DNA of 64,000 nt from Rhodopirellula islandica (lineage in GTDB: Bacteria; Planctomycetota; Planctomycetia; Pirellulales; Pirellulaceae): contig NZ_LECT01000048.1 in the NCBI RefSeq assembly GCF_001027925.1, positions 141,706 to 205,705 of the forward strand, in the 5' to 3' direction. The notes below the pieces were generated by a model. The model saw only the letters and a program-made list of their open reading frames with translations. It did not search any database and was not told the DNA's origin. Below are positions 9,413 through 19,058 of the stretch, one piece after another. The position numbers and the translations under genes are program-made. Position 1 is the first letter of the stretch, and every line of letters begins with the position of its first letter.

Positions 9413-10906
9413 ATGACGTCTCGTTCCCTTGTGAACTCCCTCGCTCCCTTCCTGTTGACCATGTGCCTGGTCAGCGAGTTTGTCTTTCCAAGCAGCTTGC
9501 TCGCCCAGTCCGAAACTACCAAGTCAGATTCTCGCCCCCAGCCAATTCGATTGGCAACCTTTGATGTCGATGCGACGCCACCGGTGGGATCCATGATGGC
9601 GTACGACCGCGTCAAACGAGTCGAAGAAATGACGCTCCGGGCTCGGGGCATCGTGATTCTCGGCGCGGACGCCCCGATCGTGCTGTGTGCCGTCGATTGG
9701 ATTGGAATTGGAAACGAAGGTCACGATCAATTCCGAAGCCGACTGGCCAAATCTGCCGGGACGACACCCGAACGAGTCGCTGTTCACACCTTGCATCAAC
9801 ACGACGCGCCCCGATGTGACTTCTCTGCAGAACGACTCGTCAACGACACCGGCAAATCCGACCTCGGCCCCTACGACAGTTCACTTGCCCGAGAGGTTTT
9901 GAGCCGATTGTTCGACGCGGTCACCGAGGGCATCGCCAGTGCCAAAGAAGTCACTCACGCAGGTTGGGGAACTGCGGAGGTCAAGGAGATTGCTTCCAAC
10001 CGCCGACTCCAAGATGAAACGGGCCAGGTCTTCGCAACTCGCTACACCGCCTGCCGGGATCCAAAGCTGCGAGCCGAACCGGATGGCACAATCGATCCCG
10101 AACTGACATCCCTGACCTTTTTCAGCGGCGACCGAGCCATTGCGGTGATCACGCACTACGCCTGTCATCCACAGAGCTACTACCGAACCGGCGTTCCCAG
10201 CCCCGACTTTCCCGGGCTGGCGAGATTCATTCGCGGCCAAGACCGGCCCGACGTGATGCACGTTCACTTCAACGGAGCCGGCGGGAACATCGGAGCGGGC
10301 AAATACAACGACGGCTCTCCCGCCAACCGACTGACACTGGCTCAACGTTTGGCCGACGCCATGGAAGCCGCCGCCGAATCCACTGAAAAGTTTGCCATTT
10401 CGGCGGACGATGTGAATTGGTCGTTCGCGCCAGTGGCTCTTCCACCCGCGGCTCACCTGGATGCCGAGGCTCTTCGAGAAAAGCTGAAAGATTGGAACAC
10501 GACCGACTACTGGGGCAGCCCCGATGATCTGGCTTGGTTGCTGCGATGCCAGGACGGACACAAAATCGATTTGAGTTGCCTCTCGGTCGGAGACGTTCGA
10601 CTGTTGCACATGCCCGGCGAACTGTTCGTCGAATATCAATTGGCAGCGAAAGCCATGCGTCCCGATCTCAAGGTGGCCATGGCCGCCTACGGCGACTACG
10701 GCCCGGGCTACATCGGAACCGAGGCTGCCTATGGACAAGGCGGCTACGAAACCAGCCCGCGAGCTTCCAAGGTGGCTCCCGAAGTGGAATCGGTTTTGAT
10801 GCAAGGCGTGCGCACCCTGCTCGAAGTCCCGGAAGAACAGCAAGTGGAAACAGACCAGCCCGTTGAGTCCGCCGCAGATGACACAAGCGAGGTTCCATCA
10901 CGATGA
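9413..10906 (+). CDS. Secreted neutral/alkaline ceramidase-like hydrolase
   Basis: About 497 residues from MTSRSLVNSLAPFLL, which gives a signal peptide (hydrophobic core ending at SSLLAQ). The mature start (FDVDATPPVGSMMAYD) and later parts (HTLHQHDAP, THYACHPQSYY, HFNGAGGNIGAG) match the neutral/alkaline non-lysosomal ceramidase N-terminal domain family, with His residues placed as zinc ligands. The family hydrolyses the amide of ceramides; many planctomycete members are uncharacterised and may use other lipids. It overlaps the downstream cytochrome protein by ATGA (10903-10906), so the two are probably made together. Confidence 0.8.
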   Translation: MTSRSLVNSLAPFLLTMCLVSEFVFPSSLLAQSETTKSDSRPQPIRLATFDVDATPPVGSMMAYDRVKRVEEMTLRARGIVILGADAPIVLCAVDWIGIGNEGHDQFRSRLAKSAGTTPERVAVHTLHQHDAPRCDFSAERLVNDTGKSDLGPYDSSLAREVLSRLFDAVTEGIASAKEVTHAGWGTAEVKEIASNRRLQDETGQVFATRYTACRDPKLRAEPDGTIDPELTSLTFFSGDRAIAVITHYACHPQSYYRTGVPSPDFPGLARFIRGQDRPDVMHVHFNGAGGNIGAGKYNDGSPANRLTLAQRLADAMEAAAESTEKFAISADDVNWSFAPVALPPAAHLDAEALREKLKDWNTTDYWGSPDDLAWLLRCQDGHKIDLSCLSVGDVRLLHMPGELFVEYQLAAKAMRPDLKVAMAAYGDYGPGYIGTEAAYGQGGYETSPRASKVAPEVESVLMQGVRTLLEVPEEQQVETDQPVESAADDTSEVPSR

Positions 10907-13878
10907 AGTCGATCAAACGCATCTCGCCAACAAGCAGCATCGTCGTCAGCCTGTTTCTCCTGCTGGCGATGGGATTTCGAATCGCTGTGGCAGAGGAGGA
11001 CTACGCCGGGGAACTTCCTCGCGTCCCCGCCACCCCGCCTTCGGAAACACTGGCAGACTTCCAAATCGCCGCCGGATTTCAAATTGAATTGATTGCCAGC
11101 GAACCGTTGGTGACCAGCCCTGTGGCGATGGAATGGGACGCGGATGGTTCGCTGTTCGTCTGCGAAATGCGAGGCTACAGCGAAGATCGCGACGAGGGAA
11201 TCTCGCGAATATCTCACTTGGTTGATACAGACCAAGACGGGACCTACGACACCAGCACCATTTTCGCCGAGGGCCTCCTGTGGCCGACGGGTTTGTTCCC
11301 TTGGAACGGTGGGCTGTTCGTCGGCGACGCACCCAACCTGTACTACTTTCGTGACACCGACGGCGACGGCAAAGCAGATCAAAGCGAAACTGTCTTGACC
11401 GGATTTGGCACGTCCAATGTCCAAGGCCTCATGAACTCATTCCGATGGGGACTCGACAACCGCATTCACATCGCTTGCAGCAGCACCGGCGGAATGATCC
11501 GGCGTCCCGAGCAACCAGAATCGGACGCCATCAATGTTCGCGGCCGCGACATCGCTCTGGACCCTCGCACCGGTGAATTCGAATTGACCAGCGGTGCCGC
11601 CCAACACGGGATGTGCTTCGACAATTGGGGACGCAAGTTCGTTTCCTCCAACAGTGATCATCTTCAGCAAGTCATGTATGAGGATCGCTACGTCGGTCGC
11701 AACCCGTTGCTGCAACCTGCGTCCGCAAGAATTTCGATCGCCGAAGATGGACCGCAAGCCGAAGTGTTTCGAACCAGCCCCGTGGAACCCTGGCGGATCG
11801 TGCGGACGCGTTTGCGAGTCAGCGGCAAAGCTCGGGGGCCCATTGAAGGTGGCGGTCGCGCCGCGGGTTACTTCACCGGCGCCACCGGCGTGACCATCGT
11901 GCGGGGCGACGCCTGGCCGAATTCGTTCCAAGGCATGGCGATCATTGGTGACGTTGGCAGCAACTTGATTCACCGCAAACAACTCCATCCCGATGGGCTG
12001 AAGTGGATCGGAAAACGAGTCGACCCCAACAGTGAACTCGTCACCTCCACCGACATCTGGTTCCGCCCTGCCCAGTTTGCCAACGCACCTGACGGAACGC
12101 TGCACATCATCGATGTTTGCCGCGAAGTCATCGAACACCCCAAGAGTCTGCCTGCCGAGATCAAGCAACACTTGGACCTGACCTCGGGACGTGACCGAGG
12201 TCGCTTGTACCGTCTGGTTCCTGATGACTACTCACACCGACCCACGCCGAATTTGCTTGCTGCAACGGATGCAGAACTCGTTGAATTCCTGGCTCACCCC
12301 AATGCCTGGCAGCGAGAAACGGCGGGGCGTTTGCTGATTGAGCGACAATCCCAAGCCACTCAACCACTTCGTCAATTGGCATCTGAATCGGAATCCCCCC
12401 TGGGTCGCTTGCACGCCTTGGCCGTGCTGGATGGTCTCGGACAACTGAACTCCGCAACCATTCTTCCGAGACTCTCGGATCCAATCCCTGAGCTACGCCG
12501 ATTCGCGATCCAATTGGCTGAACACGTCGAACCCAATGAGAAACTTCGAAAGAAGTTGCAGACGCTTTCCGCCGATCCATCCATCGAGGTTCGCTATCAA
12601 CTGGCCTTCACGATTGGCTCCATCCCGGGGCTCGACAAAACGGAAACCTTGGCGGCAATCATTCGCCAAAACCCCACCGATCGGTGGATGCAAACAGCGG
12701 TGCAGAGCTCCGTCGGCACGGGAGCTGGCAAGCTCTTTGCAGCCTTGCTCGCGCCACCGGTTGACGCTCGTCTGGAGGGCTTCCTAACTCGTCTTGCCGC
12801 TCAGATCAACCAACAAGACGACCAGACCGAGATCCAACTCGCGCTCGCCGCGGTCTCGAATCTCTCCTCCTCCGATGGCGGCTTCGCTCTTCCTATCCTG
12901 GGTCAATTGCTGCAGTCGCGCACTCGCTCCGGCAGCGTCCTGCACCGGCTTGCTGCGTCAGGCGAGCTGGCCAAGGTCGATGAAACCATGCAGCAGATGC
13001 TTGCGTCATTGGAACAGTTGGCAGTGAATGATTCCGCGTCCATCCATGCCCGTGTGGCCGCCATTGCAAACCTACGCTATGCGAGTCTCGAGCGCGTCTC
13101 GGAGATTCTGCCGTCATTGATCGACAGTCGCCAACCCATCGAAGTCCAACGCGCAGCGATGACCACCTGGGGACGCTTCGATTCCGATGAAATCACGACA
13201 ACACTGCTGGATCAATGGAGCGGCCTCAGTCCGAGCCTTCGCGAAACGGCCAGCGAGATTCTGTTCTCACGGCCGGATCGCTTGAAGACCTTGCTCCATG
13301 CAATTGTTGCTGGAGACATTCCTATCAGCGAAGTCTCCCGCTCCCGTTTGCAGGTGGCCTCGAAATCCAGCGACTCAGCGATTCGCCAACTGGCGACTGG
13401 GCTGCTGGAATCCAGTGGCTCCAAGAATCGCGAAGAAGTCGTTCAGGCCTACCAAGTGGCGTTGCAAAAAGAAGGCGACGTGCATCGAGGAAGACAACTC
13501 TTCACCGCCCAATGTGCCAACTGTCACCGACTCGAAGATCGCGGTCATGAGATTGGTCCCAACCTGGCCACCGTGAAAGCTCGGGGGGCAGACTTCATCC
13601 TCACCAATGTGTTGGATCCCAACCGCGAAGTGAATCCGCAGTACCTGAACTACGTCGCACTCGATCTGGATGGACGAACTCTGACTGGCATGATCACGGA
13701 TGAATCCGCGACTTCGATCACGCTGCAGCGGGCAGAATCCGCCAAAGACGAATTGCTTCGTGTCGACATCGAGCTTCTTCAAAGCACCGGCATGTCCATC
13801 ATGCCCGAAGGTTTGGAGGAACAATTGACCCCGCAAGCGATGGCGGACCTGATTTCGTATTTGATGCAGGTCGAATGA
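10903..13878 (+). CDS. PVC-type beta-propeller / HEAT / cytochrome c protein
   Basis: A 991-residue exported protein with a signal peptide (SIVVSLFLLLAMGFRIAVAEE). Residues ~45-430 resemble the sugar-dehydrogenase-like beta-propeller of the planctomycete PVC family (FQIELIASEPLVTSPVAMEW; repeated DTDGDG-type loops). Residues ~440-850 are a helical HEAT-like repeat region. The C-terminal ~130 residues form a c-type cytochrome domain with C-A-N-C-H (residues ~871-875) and a distal IGPNL, and a Met near the C-terminus (SIMPEGLEEQL) could be the sixth ligand. The architecture fits periplasmic dehydrogenases passing electrons to the haem. Its substrate is unknown; translational coupling to the ceramidase-like gene suggests a shared process. 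Confidence 0.9.
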   Translation: MKSIKRISPTSSIVVSLFLLLAMGFRIAVAEEDYAGELPRVPATPPSETLADFQIAAGFQIELIASEPLVTSPVAMEWDADGSLFVCEMRGYSEDRDEGISRISHLVDTDQDGTYDTSTIFAEGLLWPTGLFPWNGGLFVGDAPNLYYFRDTDGDGKADQSETVLTGFGTSNVQGLMNSFRWGLDNRIHIACSSTGGMIRRPEQPESDAINVRGRDIALDPRTGEFELTSGAAQHGMCFDNWGRKFVSSNSDHLQQVMYEDRYVGRNPLLQPASARISIAEDGPQAEVFRTSPVEPWRIVRTRLRVSGKARGPIEGGGRAAGYFTGATGVTIVRGDAWPNSFQGMAIIGDVGSNLIHRKQLHPDGLKWIGKRVDPNSELVTSTDIWFRPAQFANAPDGTLHIIDVCREVIEHPKSLPAEIKQHLDLTSGRDRGRLYRLVPDDYSHRPTPNLLAATDAELVEFLAHPNAWQRETAGRLLIERQSQATQPLRQLASESESPLGRLHALAVLDGLGQLNSATILPRLSDPIPELRRFAIQLAEHVEPNEKLRKKLQTLSADPSIEVRYQLAFTIGSIPGLDKTETLAAIIRQNPTDRWMQTAVQSSVGTGAGKLFAALLAPPVDARLEGFLTRLAAQINQQDDQTEIQLALAAVSNLSSSDGGFALPILGQLLQSRTRSGSVLHRLAASGELAKVDETMQQMLASLEQLAVNDSASIHARVAAIANLRYASLERVSEILPSLIDSRQPIEVQRAAMTTWGRFDSDEITTTLLDQWSGLSPSLRETASEILFSRPDRLKTLLHAIVAGDIPISEVSRSRLQVASKSSDSAIRQLATGLLESSGSKNREEVVQAYQVALQKEGDVHRGRQLFTAQCANCHRLEDRGHEIGPNLATVKARGADFILTNVLDPNREVNPQYLNYVALDLDGRTLTGMITDESATSITLQRAESAKDELLRVDIELLQSTGMSIMPEGLEEQLTPQAMADLISYLMQVE

Positions 13879-13953
13879 GTCCGCGATGGGCGGACAGCGA
13901 ATCAACCTGTTAAAGTCGCGGGGCCATCCCAATCCCACGACTGAGGAAGTTGA

Positions 13954-14322
13954 ATGTCCAGCCCACACGAACTGATCAACTACGTGGAGATCCCTGCCAA
14001 GGATCTTGCCGCGACCAAAGCCTTCTTCGAAGCCTGCTTCAATTGGAAGTTCACCGACTATGGGCCGGAGTACACCGCCTTCGACAAAGCGGCGGGCCTG
14101 GACGGCGGATTCTACCAATCGGAGAAGTCATCCACGACCGTGAATGGTGCTGCGTTGGTCGTGTTCCACAGCAATGACTTGGAGGCCACGCAGGCAAAGG
14201 TCCAAGCCTGCGGCGGCCAGGTCGTCCAAGAGATCTTCGCGTTTCCCGGCGGTCGCCGCTTTCACTTCACAGAACCATCCGGCAACGAATTCGCCGTTTG
14301 GTCGGACAAAGAACCGGTCTGA
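13954..14322 (+). CDS. VOC (glyoxalase/bleomycin-resistance) family protein
   Basis: A 122-residue single VOC module of paired beta-alpha-beta-beta-beta units: NYVEIPAKDLAATKAFFEACFNWKF at the N-terminus, then VFHSNDLEATQAKVQACGG and FPGGRRFHFTEPSGNEFAVW. It belongs to the YdeA/PhnB-like small metalloenzyme or binding-protein group. A GAGGA Shine-Dalgarno lies ~8 bp before the ATG. Specific activity cannot be assigned. Confidence 0.88.
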   Translation: MSSPHELINYVEIPAKDLAATKAFFEACFNWKFTDYGPEYTAFDKAAGLDGGFYQSEKSSTTVNGAALVVFHSNDLEATQAKVQACGGQVVQEIFAFPGGRRFHFTEPSGNEFAVWSDKEPV

Positions 14323-14720
14323 TTCCGAAGCAGCCATGAGCAGCGATCTCGCAGTTCTTGCGTCTCTTGTCAGTCATGTCCGCAAGGTGCCAAGCCATTT
14401 CCTGGCTCGATCGTACGGAGCGGCAAACAGCTGCCGTCGCTCCGCGACTGGTTGTGCGATTTTGGGTGGGCGACAACAACCGCGGAGCGGTGACAGTTGT
14501 CAGCCTCGGGTTTTTAACCCGAGGTCTCGGTCGTCACCACCTTCGCTCAACAAGCCGCCGAGCGGCGGCAGGCCCGAAGGGTCGACACATCCATTGCCGG
14601 GGTCGTCAGGCCCCGGATTGATGAACCGCCCGAACAGCAATTTCCCCCGATTCCCTCGCTGCCGGACGGTGCCTACCAGAATGCCAGAAGGTGCCAGCCA
14701 GTGTCCTGACCCCTGGAAGA
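14323..14720. repeat. Triple-hairpin intergenic element
   Basis: About 398 bp without a convincing gene. Three successive palindromes lie within ~115 bp: 14504-14524 (perfect 9-bp arms CCTCGGGTT/AACCCGAGG, 3-nt loop), 14554-14569 (GCCGCC/GGCGGC) and 14597-14616 (CCGGGG/CCCCGG). The density of stems suggests a structured dispersed intergenic repeat or RNA element. No T-tract follows any of them, so a simple terminator is less likely. No second copy was seen in this window. Confidence 0.45.
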
Positions 14721-16079
14721 TTACGCTCGATCAGCCGGATGCTGGTACGGAGCCCGGTAGGTTCGCTTGAGTGCCAGCGTGGCTTCCTCGTCTCCCACGA
14801 TGGTGTGCGTCTCCGGATCAAACTCCAGGGTACGACCAAGGTCCATGGCCACATTCGCCATGAAGCACGACGCGCTGCTGATGTGCCCCTGCTCGATGTC
14901 GGCGACTGGTTTCGTGCGGTTGTCGATCGCGTTCAAAAAGTCACGCATGTGACCGCGGATGGCGGAGGCAACGTGCAACTCCAACGACCACTTTTCTTTG
15001 TCGGTGACATCGGTGGGGTACTGATCCGTCTCGATCAAGGCTTCACCAGAAATCTTCTTGCCACCGCCGCGTGGTTCGAATTCGAACTTGTTCACACTCA
15101 GCTTCAGAGTCCCTTTGTCACCATAGATTTTGGCGGCCCAGGGATACTCTGGGTCCGGAGCACTGCCCCAACTTCGGTGTGTCCAAACCACGTCCAAGTC
15201 ATCGAAGTCAAACGTTGCGGTTTGGGTGTCGGTGATGTTGGCGAGTGAATCCTTTTGAACCATGATCCCGCCCACACTGCTGATGCGTTTGGGCCATCCC
15301 AAATCCAATTGCCAGCGCACCAGATCCAGCATGTGCACACACATGTCCCCGACAATGCCGTTCCCGTATTCCATGAACGCTCGCCACTTCCGCGGGTGAG
15401 TCAATTCCGTGTAGGGACGAATCGGCGCGGGTCCCGTCCAAGCTTCGTAGTCAAAATGGGGTGGCGGATCGATCGCCGGTGGATTCTTGTTCGCTCGCAT
15501 GTGGTAGTAACAACACACCTCCGCGAATGCGACGTTGCCCAACAAACCCGCGTCGACGACGTTCTTCTTGGCATCGATCAAGTGCGGCGTGCTGCGACGT
15601 TGAGTTCCAACTTGCACGACCCGCCCGGTTCGCCGAGCCGCATCCAACATCGCTTTGCTTTCCAACGTGTCGACGCCGGTTGGTTTCTGCACGTAGACGT
15701 CTGCCCCTGATTCAACCGCGGCGATCATCGCCAAAGCGTGCCAGTGATCGGGAGTGGCGATCAACACGATGTCGGCATTCTTCTTGGCAAGCAGGTCCTC
15801 GTAGTTTGCGAAAGTTTCCGGTCGCTTGCCCGACTTCTGCCGGGTGGCGATCAGGTCCGCACACTCATCGAGCAACACTTGATCCACGTCGCAAAGCGAA
15901 ACCACTTCCACCGGCTCGATGTTGAGCAACTGCAGCAAATCGCATTTGCCATACCAACCGCATCCGATCAACGCGACGCGTCGAGGTCGGCGACTTTCAT
16001 CGGCCGAAGCCGACTTGGCGTGGGTGGCAGCAACGGTGGCAGCGGCAGCGCTGGCTGCTAAAAAGGAGCGACGTTCCAT
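14721..16079 (-). CDS. Exported Gfo/Idh/MocA oxidoreductase
   Basis: A 452-residue protein starting at MERRSFLAASAAAATVAATHAKSA; upstream in-frame ATGs give an N-terminus without a signal and were not used. The ERRSFL start with an Ala-rich core resembles a Tat signal. The mature part has VALIGCGWYGK (nucleotide binding) and a KP motif in DVYVQKPTG, where the usual Glu of EKP is Gln. The C-terminal half has typical motifs (GDMCVHMLDLVRWQL). It is divergent from the M41 gene. Sugar-type substrate assumed from family only. Confidence 0.9.
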   Translation of the reverse strand: MERRSFLAASAAAATVAATHAKSASADESRRPRRVALIGCGWYGKCDLLQLLNIEPVEVVSLCDVDQVLLDECADLIATRQKSGKRPETFANYEDLLAKKNADIVLIATPDHWHALAMIAAVESGADVYVQKPTGVDTLESKAMLDAARRTGRVVQVGTQRRSTPHLIDAKKNVVDAGLLGNVAFAEVCCYYHMRANKNPPAIDPPPHFDYEAWTGPAPIRPYTELTHPRKWRAFMEYGNGIVGDMCVHMLDLVRWQLDLGWPKRISSVGGIMVQKDSLANITDTQTATFDFDDLDVVWTHRSWGSAPDPEYPWAAKIYGDKGTLKLSVNKFEFEPRGGGKKISGEALIETDQYPTDVTDKEKWSLELHVASAIRGHMRDFLNAIDNRTKPVADIEQGHISSASCFMANVAMDLGRTLEFDPETHTIVGDEEATLALKRTYRAPYQHPADRA

Positions 16080-16263
16080 GGCAAATTTCGGAGTGGGGAG
16101 TGGGGATGGGAGTGACCGAACAGACACAGACGAACCGGCGAGAGGCAGATTCCCTGAAACGCACATTTTAACAGAGCCAAAGTGACGCGGTGCAACCGGC
16201 TTGGCACCGCTCCGCTGGGCAGGCATGATCGCTGCATTCTGATTTCTCATCTACACTGCCACG

Positions 16264-16803
16264 ATGAATTCTCGCGAAACCAACTCTGAATCGGCGGCCC
16301 CCAGCCCCATCCCGGCGGCCGCCAAGGAACTCATCGCGACCGCATTCCATGAAGCCGGTCATGCTGTGATGGCGCTCGCGGTCGGCCGCAGCGTGCAAAA
16401 AGTCACGATCGCTCCCGGCAAATTGCAATTCGGCGGCTCGCGGCTGGGCACGTGCGAGATCAAAAAAGGCCGCTCCAAAGGCAGCAAGGACCAACTCGAA
16501 GATGACGTTTTGGTGTTGCTGGCGGGAATGGTGTCCGAGGCTCGCTTCACCGGTGTCTACTGCCAAGCTGGAGCCTCCCAGGATCTTCGCGACGTGTCGG
16601 CTCGCTTGTGCACACGGGCCGCATCGCAACGCCAGCACGAAACCTTGCTCAAACGCATGCTCGCGAAAACCGAACACATCCTCCACGACGACGCCAACCT
16701 TGACGCCATCCAGGCGATCACGAAAGAGCTGCTGGAAAAGACCACCATCAGCGGCCGCGCCGTGAAACACCATTTTGAGATGGCACAACGTCGGCACGCT
16801 TGA
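16264..16803 (+). CDS. Stand-alone peptidase M41 (FtsH-type) domain protein
   Basis: A 179-residue protein that corresponds to the protease domain of FtsH without transmembrane or AAA+ ATPase parts. The zinc motif HEAGH is at residues 29-33, and GASQDLRDVSARL supplies the Asp expected as third ligand in M41 peptidases. The C-terminal helices (LLKRMLAKTEHIL...ITKELLEK) match the FtsH end. With no ATPase of its own, it may act on unfolded substrates, work with a partner, or be regulatory. It sits alone between an oxidoreductase and Tex. Confidence 0.85.
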   Translation: MNSRETNSESAAPSPIPAAAKELIATAFHEAGHAVMALAVGRSVQKVTIAPGKLQFGGSRLGTCEIKKGRSKGSKDQLEDDVLVLLAGMVSEARFTGVYCQAGASQDLRDVSARLCTRAASQRQHETLLKRMLAKTEHILHDDANLDAIQAITKELLEKTTISGRAVKHHFEMAQRRHA

Positions 16804-16919
16804 CTATCAATGCCGATCGGGTCGTTCGCGATCCTTCCTCCGGGACCTGACCTCCGGAGACCATTCCCTGAATCACTCACCGCCCTTCGTTTCCTGTCGC
16901 AGCTCAGACAATCCGTCCC

Positions 16920-19055
16920 ATGCAAATCATCGCTCGAGAACTGAATCTTCCTGAGAAACAAGTCGCCGCGGTCATCGAACTGCTCGAAGCCGGCAACACG
17001 ATTCCCTTCATCGCTCGGTACCGCAAAGAAGCCACCGGTGGTTTGGACGAAATCGCACTGCGTGCAATCGAAGACGCACTCGAAAAGCACAACGCTTTGC
17101 AGGCACGAAAAACCACGGTCCTGAAAACGATCGAAGAACAAGGCGCCCTGACCGCGGACCTCCGAAAGCAAATCGAAGCTTGCACCGACTTGCGAACCTT
17201 GGAAGCTCTGTACCTGCCCTACAAACCCAAACGCCGCACGCGAGCCACCATCGCTCGCGAAAAAGGATTGCAACCACTCGCGGATCTGCTGCTGAAACAA
17301 ACCAAGCTGCCTCAGTCCAAGCAGCAAACCCTCGCTGGCTTCGTCAACGAAGACTTGGACGTCGCAGATGCCGATGCAGCCCTGGCAGGTGCTCTCGACA
17401 TCATCGCAGAGCAATGGAGTGAGGACGCACCGGTTCGTGAGTGGATGGTCGAAAAGGGAACCAAGTTCGGACAAATCACCTCCGCCGTCAAACGAGGCAA
17501 AAAGGACCAAGCCGACAAATACGAAGCCTACCTGGATCGCGCCGAATCGGCCGCCAGGATCCCCGGTCACCGACTGCTCGCCATGCTGCGTGGCGAAGCC
17601 GAGGGCGTCTTGCGAGTCGGGTTGCAAATGGAAGACGACCGAGCGATCTCGCACATTCAATCAACCTTCCTACGCAACCGCTCCTTTGAGTTCGCGAAAG
17701 AACTGGAATCCGCCGCCGAAGATTGCTTTCAACGTCTGCTTCAACCAGCCACGCAATCCACTGTGCTACAAATGCTGAAAGAAAAGGCAGACGAAGACGC
17801 CATCGGCGTGTTTGGCAAGAACTTGCACGAACTGTTGATGTCGCCTCCCGGTGGCCCACGGGTGACCATCGGAATCGACCCTGGATTTCGAACCGGCTGC
17901 AAAGTCGCTGTGGTCGATGGCACCGGCAAATTCTTGGCCAACACGACGATCTACCCCACGCCGCCCAAGTCCGACACGGCGGGTGCGTCGAAACAATTGT
18001 TGGCGCTCATTCAGAAACACCAGGTGGAACTGATCGCCATCGGCAACGGCACCGCCTCGCGAGAAACCGATGCCTTCGTCGGCGAACTGATTCGCGACAA
18101 TCAACTGGATGTCACCAAGGTGATGGTCAGTGAATCGGGCGCGTCGATCTATTCGGCCAGCGAACTGGCGGGGAAAGAGTTCCCCAATCTGGACGTCACC
18201 GTCCGAGGCGCCATCAGCATCGCACGTCGCCTGCAAGACCCGCTCGCAGAGCTCGTTAAAACGGACCCAAAATCCATCGGGGTCGGTCAGTACCAGCACG
18301 ATGTGAACCAGCCTCTCCTCCGCAAGTGCCTCGACCGCACCGTCGAAAGTTGCGTCAACCACGTCGGAGTGGACTTGAACATGGCCAGTGTGCCGTTGCT
18401 TTCACGTGTCGCAGGCATTGGGCCGAAATTGGCCGAGAATATTGTTCAGTACCGAGACACCAACGGTCGTTTCGGAAGCCGGAAAGAATTGACCAAGGTT
18501 CCCAAACTCGGCAAAAAAGCGTTCGAGCAAGCCGCTGGCTTTTTGCGCATCCGCGGTGGAGACGAACCGCTGGACAATTCCGCTGTGCACCCCGAAAGCT
18601 ACTCGCTGGTCAGCCGGATGGCGAAGGAATTGAAGGCCGACGTGAAGACCTTGGTTGGCAACGCGACGTTGAGCCAAAAACTGCAACCGGAATCCTTCGT
18701 GGACGACCGCTTCGGAATCCCCACCATTCGCGACATCATCGCGGAATTGGGCAAGCCGGGACGCGACCCGCGAAGCGAATTCAAAGTTGCCCAGTTCGAC
18801 GATTCGGTCCAATCGATGGCAGACCTTCGCGAGGGCATGGTGCTCGAAGGAGTCATCACCAATGTCACTCACTTTGGTGCCTTCATTGACCTGGGCGTGC
18901 ACCAAGACGGTTTGATTCACGTCTCTCAACTATCCAACCAATTCGTGAGCGACCCATCCGAAGTGGTTTCCGTCGGCGACGTGGTCAAAGTCAAAGTGCT
19001 TGAAATCGACCTCGATCGCAAACGCATTGCCGTCTCCAAGAAGGCTCTTGGATAG
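16920..19055 (+). CDS. tex: Tex-like RNA-binding transcription accessory protein
   Basis: A 711-residue protein with the full Tex order: helical N-terminal domain (PFIARYRKEATGGLDE), YqgF/RNase H-like core (VTIGIDPGFRTGCKVAVVDG, residue ~315 onward), helix-hairpin-helix (RVAGIGPKLAENIVQYRD) and a C-terminal S1 RNA-binding domain (GVITNVTHFGAFIDLGVHQDG). Slightly shorter than the ~770 residues of proteobacterial Tex. A cytoplasmic nucleic-acid-binding protein that affects transcription. Its stop is 3 bp from the convergent panE stop. Confidence 0.95.
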   Translation: MQIIARELNLPEKQVAAVIELLEAGNTIPFIARYRKEATGGLDEIALRAIEDALEKHNALQARKTTVLKTIEEQGALTADLRKQIEACTDLRTLEALYLPYKPKRRTRATIAREKGLQPLADLLLKQTKLPQSKQQTLAGFVNEDLDVADADAALAGALDIIAEQWSEDAPVREWMVEKGTKFGQITSAVKRGKKDQADKYEAYLDRAESAARIPGHRLLAMLRGEAEGVLRVGLQMEDDRAISHIQSTFLRNRSFEFAKELESAAEDCFQRLLQPATQSTVLQMLKEKADEDAIGVFGKNLHELLMSPPGGPRVTIGIDPGFRTGCKVAVVDGTGKFLANTTIYPTPPKSDTAGASKQLLALIQKHQVELIAIGNGTASRETDAFVGELIRDNQLDVTKVMVSESGASIYSASELAGKEFPNLDVTVRGAISIARRLQDPLAELVKTDPKSIGVGQYQHDVNQPLLRKCLDRTVESCVNHVGVDLNMASVPLLSRVAGIGPKLAENIVQYRDTNGRFGSRKELTKVPKLGKKAFEQAAGFLRIRGGDEPLDNSAVHPESYSLVSRMAKELKADVKTLVGNATLSQKLQPESFVDDRFGIPTIRDIIAELGKPGRDPRSEFKVAQFDDSVQSMADLREGMVLEGVITNVTHFGAFIDLGVHQDGLIHVSQLSNQFVSDPSEVVSVGDVVKVKVLEIDLDRKRIAVSKKALG

Positions 19056-19058
19056 CTT

